Below, in pieces: positions 1-7,554 of a DNA stretch of 13,057 bases. Source of the DNA: Oscillospiraceae bacterium (GTDB lineage: Bacteria; Bacillota; Clostridia; Oscillospirales; Oscillospiraceae); NCBI GenBank assembly GCA_902802215.1, contig CADCLH010000033.1:1-13057 (forward strand). Reading direction: 5' to 3'. Positions within the stretch are counted from its first letter, which is position 1, and each line of letters starts with the position of its first letter. The notes under the pieces were generated by a model. That model saw only the letters and a list, made by a program, of their open reading frames with translations, had not been told where the DNA came from and did no database searches. The translations under genes and the position numbers were made by a program.

Positions 1-1142
1 GGCGCGCCGTTTTCATCCAGCAGGAGCCTGGCCGCCAGATGCTCGAGATCGGCGTAATCCAAAAGCGAGCGCGAGCGCTTGTCGCGCGTGTACAGCGCGT
101 CGAAGCGCAGCGTCAGGCGCAGCAGAGAGCGCATGGCGGGAGCGGCAGCGGCCATATCCCGCAGCAGCGTGTCCGATGGAGCGGTGAAGACCGCCGAGAG
201 GCCCTTCATGCTGTCGAGCGCGGCCTTGCGGCGGCTCTTGAGACGCTCGGACAGCTCCGGATCGGGCGAATTGCGCAGCGCCGGCAGGCGCGGCGCGGCG
301 AAGGGCAGGACGCCGCAGGCTTCGTCCCAGCCGAGGGCGAGGCGGCGCGAGAGCGCGCGCAGCATGGCGGCAAGCTCGGAAAAGTGGTCGGCGTAGGCGG
401 CGCGGATCTTCTCACAGGCGTCCATCTCCCCGATCAGCGCCTCAAGCTCGGCGGCGTGGAAGTCCGCGAGGGCTTTGGCCCAATCCAGCAGCTCGCGGCC
501 CCAGGGGGTCTCGCCCGCGTCGGAAAACGGGGCGTCCAGCAGCGCGGTCTGTTCCTCCGCCCAGCGCTCGGGCCGGGCGTGGCACTGCATGCGGCTGTGG
601 AGGTTGAGCACCAGCTCCGCCAGCGCGCGGTCGTCGCGGCCCTCGCCCGCGGTGTCGGCCAGCAGGCGGAAGTCGGGGTCCTTGTCGATCCCGTCGTAGG
701 CCTCCTCGAGCGCGCGGTCGAGCGCGTTTGAGCGCATGGCGCGGGCGCGGTCCTCGTCGAGGATGCAAAAGTCCGGGGCGAGGCCCGCGGCCTGACAGTT
801 TTCGCGCAGCAGCTGGGCGCAGAAGCCGTGGATGGTGCCGATCTGCGCGCGCGAAAGCAGGGCGCTCTGCCGACGCAGGCGGCGGTTCGAGGGGTCGGCG
901 GCGAGCCGCGCCGCCAGCGCCTCCATGATGCGCCCGCGCAGCTCGGCCGCGGCGGCGCGCGTGAAGCTGATGACAAGGAAGCTGTCGAGCTCCGCGCCAG
1001 AGTCCGGATCGCAGACGGCGCGCAGCACGCGCTCGGTCAGGACCCTTGTCTTGCCGCTGCCCGCGCCCGCGGCCACCAGCAGGGCCGGGCCCCGGAGCGT
1101 TATGGCCTCCAGCTGGGAGGGGGTGGGGACAAACTCAGCCAT
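1..1142 (-). CDS. addA: AddA, ATP-dependent helicase/nuclease subunit A (N-terminal 380 residues; runs off the left edge)
   Basis: This is the N-terminal third of the superfamily 1 helicase subunit of AddAB, the Firmicutes counterpart of RecBCD. The complex processes double-strand DNA ends for RecA loading. Visible motifs are a Q-motif-like TPSQLEAI (residues 7-14), Walker A AAGAGSGKT (24-32, K31 binding ATP), a motif Ia-like SFTRAAAAEL and a motif Ib-like IGTIHGFC. The family is normally about 1,200 residues, so the remaining helicase motifs and the C-terminal nuclease lie outside the window. The ATG at 1142 is preceded by AGGAGG (1152-1157) with 9-nt spacing. It overlaps the end of addB by 8 bp (AAAATGGCTGA), so the two genes are probably translationally coupled in the order addB-addA. 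Recognition rests on the Walker A, the FTRAAA and TIHGFC motifs and the AddB neighbour. Confidence 0.95.
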   Translation of the reverse strand, partial: MAEFVPTPSQLEAITLRGPALLVAAGAGSGKTRVLTERVLRAVCDPDSGAELDSFLVISFTRAAAAELRGRIMEALAARLAADPSNRRLRRQSALLSRAQIGTIHGFCAQLLRENCQAAGLAPDFCILDEDRARAMRSNALDRALEEAYDGIDKDPDFRLLADTAGEGRDDRALAELVLNLHSRMQCHARPERWAEEQTALLDAPFSDAGETPWGRELLDWAKALADFHAAELEALIGEMDACEKIRAAYADHFSELAAMLRALSRRLALGWDEACGVLPFAAPRLPALRNSPDPELSERLKSRRKAALDSMKGLSAVFTAPSDTLLRDMAAAAPAMRSLLRLTLRFDALYTRDKRSRSLLDYADLEHLAARLLLDENGA

Positions 1143-4100
1143 TTTGATCGACCTCCTCCATCCTCGCCCAGACCTCCTCGGTGCTGAGCTTCGCGAGATA
1201 GCGGCTCTGCTCGCCGCCCTGCCCGTCGCGGAAGGCGCAGGCGGCGGCGTAATCGCAGTTCAGGCAGGCGTTGTCCTGTCGGCTGCGGTACCAGGGGTCG
1301 GCGGCGATGCTCCCGGCGCGCAGCTGTTTTGCCATGCCGCCGAGCTCCTTCTTGATGTGCCGCGACAGCAGGCCGAGCCGTTCCAGATCGGCCAGCGCGT
1401 CGGACGCGGGCGCGCCGTTTTTGAATTTCACGGGGATGTAGCGCTTGTCCTCGCCGTGCTCCCAGGCCTCCATCACCGAGGGATCGTCGAGCACGAGGCC
1501 GCTGCGGCGCAGCTCCCTGGCGCGCGCCGCGTCCAGCTCCGCGTCGTCCGTCGGTCCCGCGGCGGAGAGCATGGGGCTGCGGGCGGGGATGTACACGACG
1601 CCCGCGGGCACGATCTCGCTCCCGTAGCGCTCGCCGCCTCCGTCGGCGAGGGTGAACAGATACAGCAGCATTTGGAGGTTCCGGCCGTACCAGACGTCGC
1701 TGAGCGAAAACTCCTTGCGCCCGGTCTTGTAGTCCACCACGCGCAGATAGAGCTTCCCGCCGTGCAGCCAGCCGTCGACGCGGTCGGCCACGCCGCTCAG
1801 CGAGAGGCTGCCGCCGAGCTCGCCGAGCTCGACGGGCGGGATGTCGGAGGCTTTGGAGAAGTCCAGCTCAAAGTCCAGCGGCTCGAAGTCCGAGCGGCGC
1901 AGCTCCGCGGCCATATCGAGCACGACGCGGCGGACGTGGTCGCGCAGGCGGCGGAAGAGGTAGAGGAAGCGGCGGCTCTTTTCCTGAAAATCGTTGAGCT
2001 CGTCGTGGATGTAGCGCTCGATGTACGTGTCGGCGATTTCGGTCAGCTCCTCGTCGGATACCCTGCGAAAGCCGCCGCGCGTGTGCACCTCGCGGGCGGT
2101 GTTTTCGAGGATATAGTGGAGGAACACGCCCATCTCGGGAGGGCGGAAGCCCGCGGGCTCGTAAGGTTTTGCCCGCAGGCCGTACTGACAGAAATAGGCG
2201 AAGCGGCAGGAGGCGAACTTCTCGATGCGCGAGGGGCTGAGCCTCAGCCTGCTGCCGTAGAGCCGTTCGACCGCGGCGCGCGAGAGGCTGCCGCGCACGG
2301 CGTGGGCCGCCTGCTCGAGCGCGCCCATGCGCGCGGGGTCGGTCTCGGCGAAGTATTCGCGCGCCGCCTGCTCGCGCCCGCCCGCGCCGCGTATGGCCTC
2401 GGCCGCGAGGGAGAGGGCCGGAGCCGGGGCGGACATGCGGGCGTCGGTGAGGTCGACGATGCGCACCGGCAGACGGAAAAGCGCCTGCGCGCGGCGGAAG
2501 ACCGACGCGGGACGCACTGCCGCCCCGTCCGCGTCCGCGAGCGGGCAGAGCAGGGTCAGACTCTCGGAGGGGAGGCTCAGCGTGTGGTAGATCAGCGAGA
2601 ATTCGCGCCAGAGCTCGTTGTCGCCCCCGGCGCCGAGGTCGATGTCCAGCTCCAGAAGACGCTGCCGCTCGTCCGGGGAGAAAACGCCGCCGCCCTCCTC
2701 GGCGCGCGGCAGGCGCTCGTCCGAGGCACCGAGGACGATCAGATGCTTCACGTTCCGGCGGCGGTTGCGGTCGAAGTCGCCCGCGCTGACGCGGTCGAGG
2801 GAGACGGGGATGGTGCCGACGTCGTAGCGGGAGAGCATCAGCGTGAACAGCTGCGCAAAGCTCTCGCCGTCCATGGAGGCGTCGCCGAGGATGGCGGCGG
2901 CCTGCTCGAGCGCCCCGACGCACAGGTCCCAGAGCTGGCGGGTCTCGGCGGCGCTGCGCTCCCGGCCGAGGCGCATGAGCTCCCCGGCGCGCTCGGAGAG
3001 CGTCTCCGGCAGGCGCAGCGCGGCAAAGAGGCCGGACAGGGCCTGCGCCTGTGCGCGCGCGGTCTCCGCCTCCTTTACAGCGCGGGAGAAGGCCGTGAGC
3101 GGCCCGGAAACGCGCCGCCGCAGGGCGTTGATGCGGCTGAGGCGATCTTCCGTCTCCTCGGTGAACTCCGCGCCGTAGCCGTCCGGGTGCTGACGCCAGT
3201 CGCCCCGGCGCTCCCAGGCGCCGCCGCGCAGCTGCCACTTGTACAGATAACGCTCGAGCTCGTCGCACTCGGACTCGTCGAGCCCGGCAAGGCCCGTGCG
3301 CAGGTAGGCCATCACGTCGTCCAGCGCCCAGCCGCCACGCACGATCTCATAGGCCGAGGCGATCAGGGCGGGCAGGGGCTTTTGCATCAGATCGGAGCGC
3401 GCGGCGGTGAACAGCGGCACGCCGTAGTGGCGGAACACGCTCTCCAGCAGGGCGCGGTAGTCCTCGTAGCCGCGCACGACGATCGAAATGTCGCGCCAGC
3501 GGCAGCCCCGGTCGCGCGCAAGCTCGAGACAGAGGGCCGCGGCCTGCTCGCACTCGGCGGCCATGCTCTCGGCCCGGTAGAGGCGGACGGGCGCTTCGCC
3601 GTCCCACACGGCGTCGGAATAGCGGAACATCTGTTCGGTGAAAAAGCGCAGCGCGTCGGAGCGGCCGCCCTCGAGCGGCACGGTTTTGACCGTCTGTCCG
3701 AGCGCGCGGGCATAGTCGGCCAGGGCACGTCCGGCGTGGCGCGAGAGGGCGAAGACCTCGTCGTCGGAGGAAAAGGAGTCGAGCGTCAGGCAGACCGTGA
3801 GCTCCACGCCCTGCCGCAGCATGGCGAAGAGCACCTCCTGCTCCTGACGCGTAAAGTCGATGAAGCCGTCGACGTACACGCGCGCCCCCTCGGGCAGGCC
3901 GCCCGCGTCGATCTGGCGGGCCAGCAGCGTGAGCCGGTCGGCGGGGTCGGCCCGGCCGTTGGCGACCACGCTGTCGTAGGCCTCGAGCACCAGCGAGAGG
4001 TCGGCGAGCTTGTCGGCAAGCCCGCCGCCGCAGCCGCCCGCAGCCTCCAGAAGCGCCTCGCTGTCGACGCAGGCGCTTTTGAGCTCGTCCACCGCCGAGA

Positions 4101-4461
4101 GCAGCATGGCTTGCAGCTCCGGGCGGTACTGGGCCGCGCCGTAGACGCGCAGCCGCGCCCCGACGCCGTGCAGGGCCAGCGCCATGCACAGCATGCGCCC
4201 GCCCTTGTCCAGCCAGGGCAGCGCCGCCCCGCCGAGGCGGGCGGCCATGCTCCGCTGCAGGCCGGAGAAGCTCAGCACCTCCCCCGTGAGGGAGAGCCGG
4301 TCGCCGCAGGCGCGGCAGAGCTCGCGCTCGGCCTCGTGGCTGTACTGCTCGGGCACGAGCAGCAGGTCGCGGCCGTCGGGTCTCGTCATATTCTTCTTGA
4401 TCTCGGCGATGACCGCGGCGGTCTTGCCCGTCCCGGCTCGGCCGATGAAGAAGCGCAGCAT
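1135..4461 (-). CDS. addB: AddB, ATP-dependent helicase/deoxyribonuclease subunit B
   Basis: This is the second subunit of the AddAB end-processing helicase-nuclease, 1,108 residues against about 1,160 in Bacillus. It starts with an ATP-binding P-loop, FIGRAGTGKT (residues 5-14, K13). The C-terminal RecB-family nuclease domain carries LRVVDYKTG (catalytic D910 and K912) and the downstream NLQMLLYLF motif. Four cysteines, C752 (in FASCRFAYFC) and C1066, C1069 and C1075 (C-x2-C-x5-C), match the 4Fe-4S cluster ligands known in Bacillus AddB, so the nuclease staple looks intact. In the family, AddB contributes one nuclease and Chi recognition, and its own ATPase is not a strong motor. I chose the ATG at 4461: AAAGGA lies 9 nt upstream, and the protein then begins MLRFFIGRAG, as expected. 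An upstream in-frame ATG at 4566 would only add residues read through the pepD terminator region. The stop overlaps addA. Confidence 0.96.
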   Translation of the reverse strand: MLRFFIGRAGTGKTAAVIAEIKKNMTRPDGRDLLLVPEQYSHEAERELCRACGDRLSLTGEVLSFSGLQRSMAARLGGAALPWLDKGGRMLCMALALHGVGARLRVYGAAQYRPELQAMLLSAVDELKSACVDSEALLEAAGGCGGGLADKLADLSLVLEAYDSVVANGRADPADRLTLLARQIDAGGLPEGARVYVDGFIDFTRQEQEVLFAMLRQGVELTVCLTLDSFSSDDEVFALSRHAGRALADYARALGQTVKTVPLEGGRSDALRFFTEQMFRYSDAVWDGEAPVRLYRAESMAAECEQAAALCLELARDRGCRWRDISIVVRGYEDYRALLESVFRHYGVPLFTAARSDLMQKPLPALIASAYEIVRGGWALDDVMAYLRTGLAGLDESECDELERYLYKWQLRGGAWERRGDWRQHPDGYGAEFTEETEDRLSRINALRRRVSGPLTAFSRAVKEAETARAQAQALSGLFAALRLPETLSERAGELMRLGRERSAAETRQLWDLCVGALEQAAAILGDASMDGESFAQLFTLMLSRYDVGTIPVSLDRVSAGDFDRNRRRNVKHLIVLGASDERLPRAEEGGGVFSPDERQRLLELDIDLGAGGDNELWREFSLIYHTLSLPSESLTLLCPLADADGAAVRPASVFRRAQALFRLPVRIVDLTDARMSAPAPALSLAAEAIRGAGGREQAAREYFAETDPARMGALEQAAHAVRGSLSRAAVERLYGSRLRLSPSRIEKFASCRFAYFCQYGLRAKPYEPAGFRPPEMGVFLHYILENTAREVHTRGGFRRVSDEELTEIADTYIERYIHDELNDFQEKSRRFLYLFRRLRDHVRRVVLDMAAELRRSDFEPLDFELDFSKASDIPPVELGELGGSLSLSGVADRVDGWLHGGKLYLRVVDYKTGRKEFSLSDVWYGRNLQMLLYLFTLADGGGERYGSEIVPAGVVYIPARSPMLSAAGPTDDAELDAARARELRRSGLVLDDPSVMEAWEHGEDKRYIPVKFKNGAPASDALADLERLGLLSRHIKKELGGMAKQLRAGSIAADPWYRSRQDNACLNCDYAAACAFRDGQGGEQSRYLAKLSTEEVWARMEEVDQNG

Positions 4462-4483
4462 ACGATCCCATCCTTTCGCCGCC

Positions 4484-4512
4484 ATTGTAGCAAAAAACCG
4501 GAGGAAAGAAAA
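4484..4512 (-). promoter_or_regulatory. Possible addB promoter
   Basis: On the minus strand a near-consensus -10, TACAAT, lies at 4484-4489. The -35 seventeen bases upstream (TTTTCT, 4507-4512) is poor. Transcription would begin at about 4477, leaving a very short leader that still holds the AAAGGA site at 4471-4477. It sits directly after the pepD terminator, which would let addBA be transcribed independently. The weak -35 keeps confidence low. Confidence 0.4.
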
Positions 4513-4542
4513 GCCCCGGCGGAGCAGAGGCTTCCGCCGGGG
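4505..4542 (-). terminator. Rho-independent terminator of pepD
   Basis: There is a perfect 10-bp GC-rich stem, with ccccggcgga (4514-4523) pairing with tccgccgggg (4533-4542) around a 9-nt loop. Read on the minus strand it is followed by the T-rich run CTTTTCTTTCC. It starts 13 nt after the pepD stop codon, so it separates pepD from addBA. There is no T run on the plus-strand side. Confidence 0.85.
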
Positions 4543-4555
4543 GAAAGATGTCCTG

Positions 4556-6007
4556 TTATTCCGCAAGCCGTCTCAGGATCTCGCGCACCAGCGCGTAGAC
4601 GCGCTGTACGGAGGCCACGTCCAGACGCTCGCGCGCGGAGTGGATATCGGTCAGATCCGGGCCGAAGGACACGGCGTCCAGACCCGGCAGCTTGCCCATG
4701 AACAGCCCGCACTCGAGCCCGCCGTGGGTCGCGTGGATCCGGCCCTCGCTGCCGCTGACCGCGCGCCAGGCGTCGAGCACCAGCGCGCGCAGCGCGGAGT
4801 CGCGCCGGTACTGCCAGCTCGGGTAATTGCCGCGCTCGGACACCGTGCCGCCCGCGCGCTCCACCGCGGCGCGGACCCGGCGGCGCAGCAGCTCCTTGCG
4901 CGAGTCCACGCACGAGCGCAGCGAGTAGGTGAAGCGCAGGCCCTCCGGGCTCAGAGAGAGCATGCCGAGGTTGAGCGAGGTCTCGGTCAGGCCCGGGAAG
5001 TCGAGGCTCCGCTCCTGCACGCCCTGCGGCAGCAGGAACAGAAGCTCCGTCAGGCGCGCGGTGTCGTCGGCGGAGAGCGCCGTTTCGACCGCGCAGGGCG
5101 CGCTTTTCAGGCTCAAATCGGGGTCGCCTGCGGCGTACTCGGTCCGCAGCACGGCCGCGAAGTCCTCGACAAAGCGCTCGAAGGCCGGGACGTCGGCGGC
5201 GGGCACGGCCACCTTCGCCTCGCAGGCACGGCAGATCACATTGTCGAACTGGCCGCCGCGCAGCCCCGCCAGACGCAGGTCGGGGACGGCGTCGCGGGCC
5301 ATGTACAGCACGCGGCCCATGAGGTGGTTCGCGTTGGCGCGGCCCTTGTCGATCTCCACGCCGGAGTGGCCGCCGAGCAGCCCCGTGATCGAGAGCATAA
5401 AGCCGCGCTCCCCGTCCAGCGGGCGGGAGACGGCGGGAAGCGCGCAGTCGAGCCGCAGCCCGCCCGCGCAGCAGACGGTGAACACGCCCTCGACCTCGGA
5501 GTCGATGTTGAGAAGAAGCCGCCCCTTCAGGTCCGAGCAGTCCAGCCCCGCCGCGCCGTCCATGCCGACCTCCTCGTCGACCGTGAACACGGCCTCGAGC
5601 GGCGGATGCTTCAGGCTGTCGTCCGCGAGCACCGCCAGCGCCATGGCGACGGCGACGCCGTCGTCCCCGCCGAGGCTCGTCCCCTCGGCCCAGACGCTCT
5701 GCCCGTCGGTGCGGAGCCGGATCGGCTCGCGCGCCATGTCGAGCGGGCAGCCGTCGGCCTTCGCGCAGACCATGTCGAGATGGCCTTGCAGGATGACGGG
5801 CGCGGCCTGCTCGCAGCCGGGCGAGGCGTCCTTCCAGATGATCACGTTGTTCAGCGCGTCCTGCCGGCAGCGCAGGCCGCGCTCTTTGGCGAAGCGCACG
5901 CACAGGTCGCTGACCTGCTTCGTGTTGCCGCTGCCGTGCGGCACCGAGCTCAGATATTCAAAATACGAGAAAACGTCCTTCGGTTCGAGATTCGATAATA
6001 CGCCCAT
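4556..6007 (-). CDS. pepD: PepD, aminoacyl-histidine dipeptidase (beta-Ala-His dipeptidase, peptidase family M20)
   Basis: This is a cytosolic zinc metallopeptidase of 483 residues, the normal length for bacterial PepD. The family hydrolyses Xaa-His dipeptides and a range of other unblocked dipeptides. The M20 metal site is complete. It comprises H76 and D78 in QGHLDMV, the bridging aspartate in SLGGDDGVAV (D115 or D116), VDEEVGMDG (catalytic E145, ligand E146), D169 in LNIDSE and H456 in TDIHSARERL. LLGGHSGVEID (211-220) belongs to the lid/dimerisation domain, and HGGLECGLF (from H428) is typical of PepD. The ATG at 6007 has GGAAAGGACAGG upstream and a good promoter 31 nt further on. It is transcribed alone: divergent from the aminotransferase and terminated before addB. 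Nothing looks broken. Confidence 0.96.
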   Translation of the reverse strand: MGVLSNLEPKDVFSYFEYLSSVPHGSGNTKQVSDLCVRFAKERGLRCRQDALNNVIIWKDASPGCEQAAPVILQGHLDMVCAKADGCPLDMAREPIRLRTDGQSVWAEGTSLGGDDGVAVAMALAVLADDSLKHPPLEAVFTVDEEVGMDGAAGLDCSDLKGRLLLNIDSEVEGVFTVCCAGGLRLDCALPAVSRPLDGERGFMLSITGLLGGHSGVEIDKGRANANHLMGRVLYMARDAVPDLRLAGLRGGQFDNVICRACEAKVAVPAADVPAFERFVEDFAAVLRTEYAAGDPDLSLKSAPCAVETALSADDTARLTELLFLLPQGVQERSLDFPGLTETSLNLGMLSLSPEGLRFTYSLRSCVDSRKELLRRRVRAAVERAGGTVSERGNYPSWQYRRDSALRALVLDAWRAVSGSEGRIHATHGGLECGLFMGKLPGLDAVSFGPDLTDIHSARERLDVASVQRVYALVREILRRLAE

Positions 6008-6037
6008 GTTGTGTCCTGTCCTTTCCGGTGATACCCT

Positions 6038-6066
6038 GTTCTACCACATGCGCGGCGCTCTGTCAA
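6038..6066 (-). promoter_or_regulatory. Sigma-70 type promoter of pepD
   Basis: On the minus strand a perfect -35, TTGACA (6061-6066), is followed after exactly 17 nt by TAGAAC (6038-6043), a four-of-six match to the -10 consensus. The -10 lies about 30 nt upstream of the pepD ATG, leaving room for a short leader with the GGAAAGG ribosome site. Confidence 0.7.
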
Positions 6067-6102
6067 TCCGCCGGGGGCGTGTGTTATTTTTTGCGCGGCA
6101 TC

Positions 6103-6131
6103 TTGAATAGATGCGGAGAAAATGATAAAGT
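6103..6131 (+). promoter_or_regulatory. Tentative promoter of the class I aminotransferase gene
   Basis: TTGAAT (6103-6108) and TAAAGT (6126-6131) are separated by 17 nt. Each matches four of six consensus bases. They lie 33-60 nt upstream of the chosen ATG at 6164, in the only AT-richer stretch of the divergent region. Two 17-bp inverted repeats cover the two boxes: gcatct/agatgc at 6098-6114 and atgata/tatcat at 6122-6138, each with a 5-nt centre. These could be operator half-sites, but the assignment is tentative. Confidence 0.4.
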
Positions 6132-6163
6132 ATATCATCAAACCGAAAAGGGGCGCTGAAGCT

Positions 6164-7354
6164 ATGAAAATGTCATCCAAGATGGAACGCTGCGGCCTGT
6201 CGCCGATGCGGAAATTCAATCCGCTGGCCAACGAGGCCCTCTCCCGCGGCATCAAGATCTACCATATGAACATCGGTCAGCCCGATGTGGAGACGCCCGC
6301 GCCCTTCTATCAGGCGCTGCGCGACTTCGCCGACCCCGTGGTCTCCTACGCGCCGGCCCCCGGCGTGCCCGTGCTGCTGGACGCGGTGCGCGACTACTAC
6401 CGCGGCATCGGCGTGGAGCTCGAGCGCGGCCACATCCTGCCCACCAACGGCGGCAGCGAGGCGCTGCAAATGGTCTTCGCCACGATCCTGGACGACGGGG
6501 ACGAGGTCGTCATCCCCGAGCCCTTCTATCCGAACTACCACACCTCCGTGACCCTCGCCGGGGCGAAGATCCACCCGGTGCCCACCTTCGTGGAGGAGGG
6601 CTACTTCTACGCCGACCGCGCGCGCGTCGAGGCCTGCATCAACGAGCGCACCCGCGCCCTGTTCGTCACCAACCCCGGCAACCCCACCGGCGCGGTGCTC
6701 ACGCCCGAGCAGCTCAGGCTCATGCTCGACATCGCGAAGGAGCACGACCTTTTCCTGATCTGCGACGAGGTCTACCGCGAGTTCGTCTACGCGGGCGAGC
6801 CGCTGCTGAGCGGCCTGCAATACGAGGGCTATGAGGACAACGTCGTGGTGATCGACTCGGTGTCCAAGCGCTTCTCCGCCTGCGGCGCGCGCGTGGGCGT
6901 CGTCATCTCCAAGAACAAGGCCTTCATGGCCCAGGTCATGAAGTGGGTCCAGTGCCGTCTGGCCTCCCCGACCGTGGAGCAGATCGCCTCGGCGGCGCTG
7001 TACCACATGGACCCGTCCTACTTCGACGCCGTGCGGGACGAATACCGCCTGCGCCGCGACACCTGCGTGAGAAAGCTCGCCGCGATCCCGGGCTGCGTAT
7101 GCAGCACGCCGAAGGGCGCGTTCTACGTCATGTGCGCCCTGCCCATCGACGACGCCGACAAGTTCCAGACCTGGATGCTGCGCGAGTTCGACGACAACGG
7201 CGAGACCATGATGTTCGCCCCGGGCGAGCCCTTCTACGGCACGCCGGGACGCGGCCGCAACGAGATCCGTCTGGCCTATACGATCAATGCGCCCGACATC
7301 GAGCGCGCCATCGACATCCTCAAGGCCGCCGTCGAGGCGTACAACAGGAGATAA
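6164..7354 (+). CDS. PLP-dependent class I/II aminotransferase (aspartate aminotransferase-like)
   Basis: This is a complete fold-type I aminotransferase of 396 residues. It transfers an amino group between an amino acid and a 2-oxo acid using pyridoxal phosphate. Motifs are NIGQPDVETP (substrate loop), NGGSEALQM (phosphate-binding region), VTNPGNPTG (cofactor-contacting Asn), CDEVYREFVY (Asp and Tyr contacting the ring) and SVSKRFSACGARVG with K235 as the Schiff-base lysine. NEIRLAY near the C-terminus carries the arginine that binds substrate carboxylate. The SKRFSACGARVG form marks a subfamily common in gut Clostridia, not the classical SKxxxxxGWRxG form, and the substrate cannot be read from sequence. 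The ATG at 6164 follows AAAAGGGG by 10 nt. An in-frame ATG at 6122 lies inside the presumed promoter. It is a single-gene unit, divergent from pepD. Confidence 0.95.
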   Translation: MKMSSKMERCGLSPMRKFNPLANEALSRGIKIYHMNIGQPDVETPAPFYQALRDFADPVVSYAPAPGVPVLLDAVRDYYRGIGVELERGHILPTNGGSEALQMVFATILDDGDEVVIPEPFYPNYHTSVTLAGAKIHPVPTFVEEGYFYADRARVEACINERTRALFVTNPGNPTGAVLTPEQLRLMLDIAKEHDLFLICDEVYREFVYAGEPLLSGLQYEGYEDNVVVIDSVSKRFSACGARVGVVISKNKAFMAQVMKWVQCRLASPTVEQIASAALYHMDPSYFDAVRDEYRLRRDTCVRKLAAIPGCVCSTPKGAFYVMCALPIDDADKFQTWMLREFDDNGETMMFAPGEPFYGTPGRGRNEIRLAYTINAPDIERAIDILKAAVEAYNRR

Positions 7355-7386
7355 ACAGACAAGCGAATGACATAGTACCCTTACCA

Positions 7387-7487
7387 TGTCATCTCGACCG
7401 AGCGAAGCGAGCGGAGAGATCTATAAAGTATGGTTTTCCAACGGATTAGATCTCTCGACTCCGGCTGCGCCTCCGCTCGAGATGACA
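7387..7487. repeat. About 100-bp imperfect inverted repeat, probably a dispersed non-coding palindromic element
   Basis: The left arm at 7387-7422 begins tgtcatctcga and ends gagagatct. The right arm at 7448-7487 begins agatctctcga and ends tcgagatgaca, so the outer 11 bp and inner 10 or so bp of the arms are exact inverted copies. The arm centres are GC-rich, differ in length by 4 nt and carry internal short palindromes (gagcgaagcgagc). The 25-nt centre (7423-7447) is AT-rich and codes for nothing evident. A further atgacat at 7367-7373 mirrors the left end. It resembles the REP/MITE-like gtcat...gatct repeats I recall from many bacterial genomes. No transposase is near. Confidence 0.75.
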
Positions 7488-7512
7488 GATACCGGGGGTT
7501 GTCTACACATTG

Positions 7513-7540
7513 AAAGCCCGGGGCCGAAGCCCCGGGCTTT
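7513..7540 (-). terminator. Terminator hairpin with UUCG tetraloop closing the glycan operon; possibly bidirectional
   Basis: A perfect 12-bp stem (aaagcccggggc at 7513-7524, gccccgggcttt at 7529-7540) encloses a 4-nt loop. Read on the minus strand the loop is the very stable C(UUCG)G tetraloop. The hairpin starts 14 nt past the stop of the sugar aminotransferase. The flanking A3 and T3 give a short U run in both directions, and the plus-strand side continues TTTGTCGTGTATT. It can therefore also stop readthrough from the convergent class I aminotransferase gene. Neither U tract is long. Confidence 0.85.
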
Positions 7541-7554
7541 GTCGTGTATTGATT

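Noticed and set aside
832..4701. Plus-strand open frame of 1,289 codons, the longest in the window
   Set aside because: It is antisense to addA and addB, both recognisable by motif and cysteine pattern, and to the 3' end of pepD. The translation is low-complexity, rich in Ala, Gly, Arg, Glu and Val, without a recognisable domain. GC-rich third positions remove antisense stops.
4184..5998. Plus-strand open frame of 604 codons over the start of addB and most of pepD
   Set aside because: Antisense shadow of two well-supported genes. It reads through the pepD terminator hairpin and shows no domain.
6173..7387. Minus-strand open frame of 404 codons
   Set aside because: Fully opposite the class I aminotransferase, whose PLP motifs are complete. 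The peptide is a compositional shadow rich in Val, Gly, His, Asp and Ala.
7387..7487. Insertion-sequence end pair or attachment site
   Set aside because: No transposase or integrase is in the window, and no clear target-site duplication flanks the arms. It is kept as a repeat, not called a mobile element.
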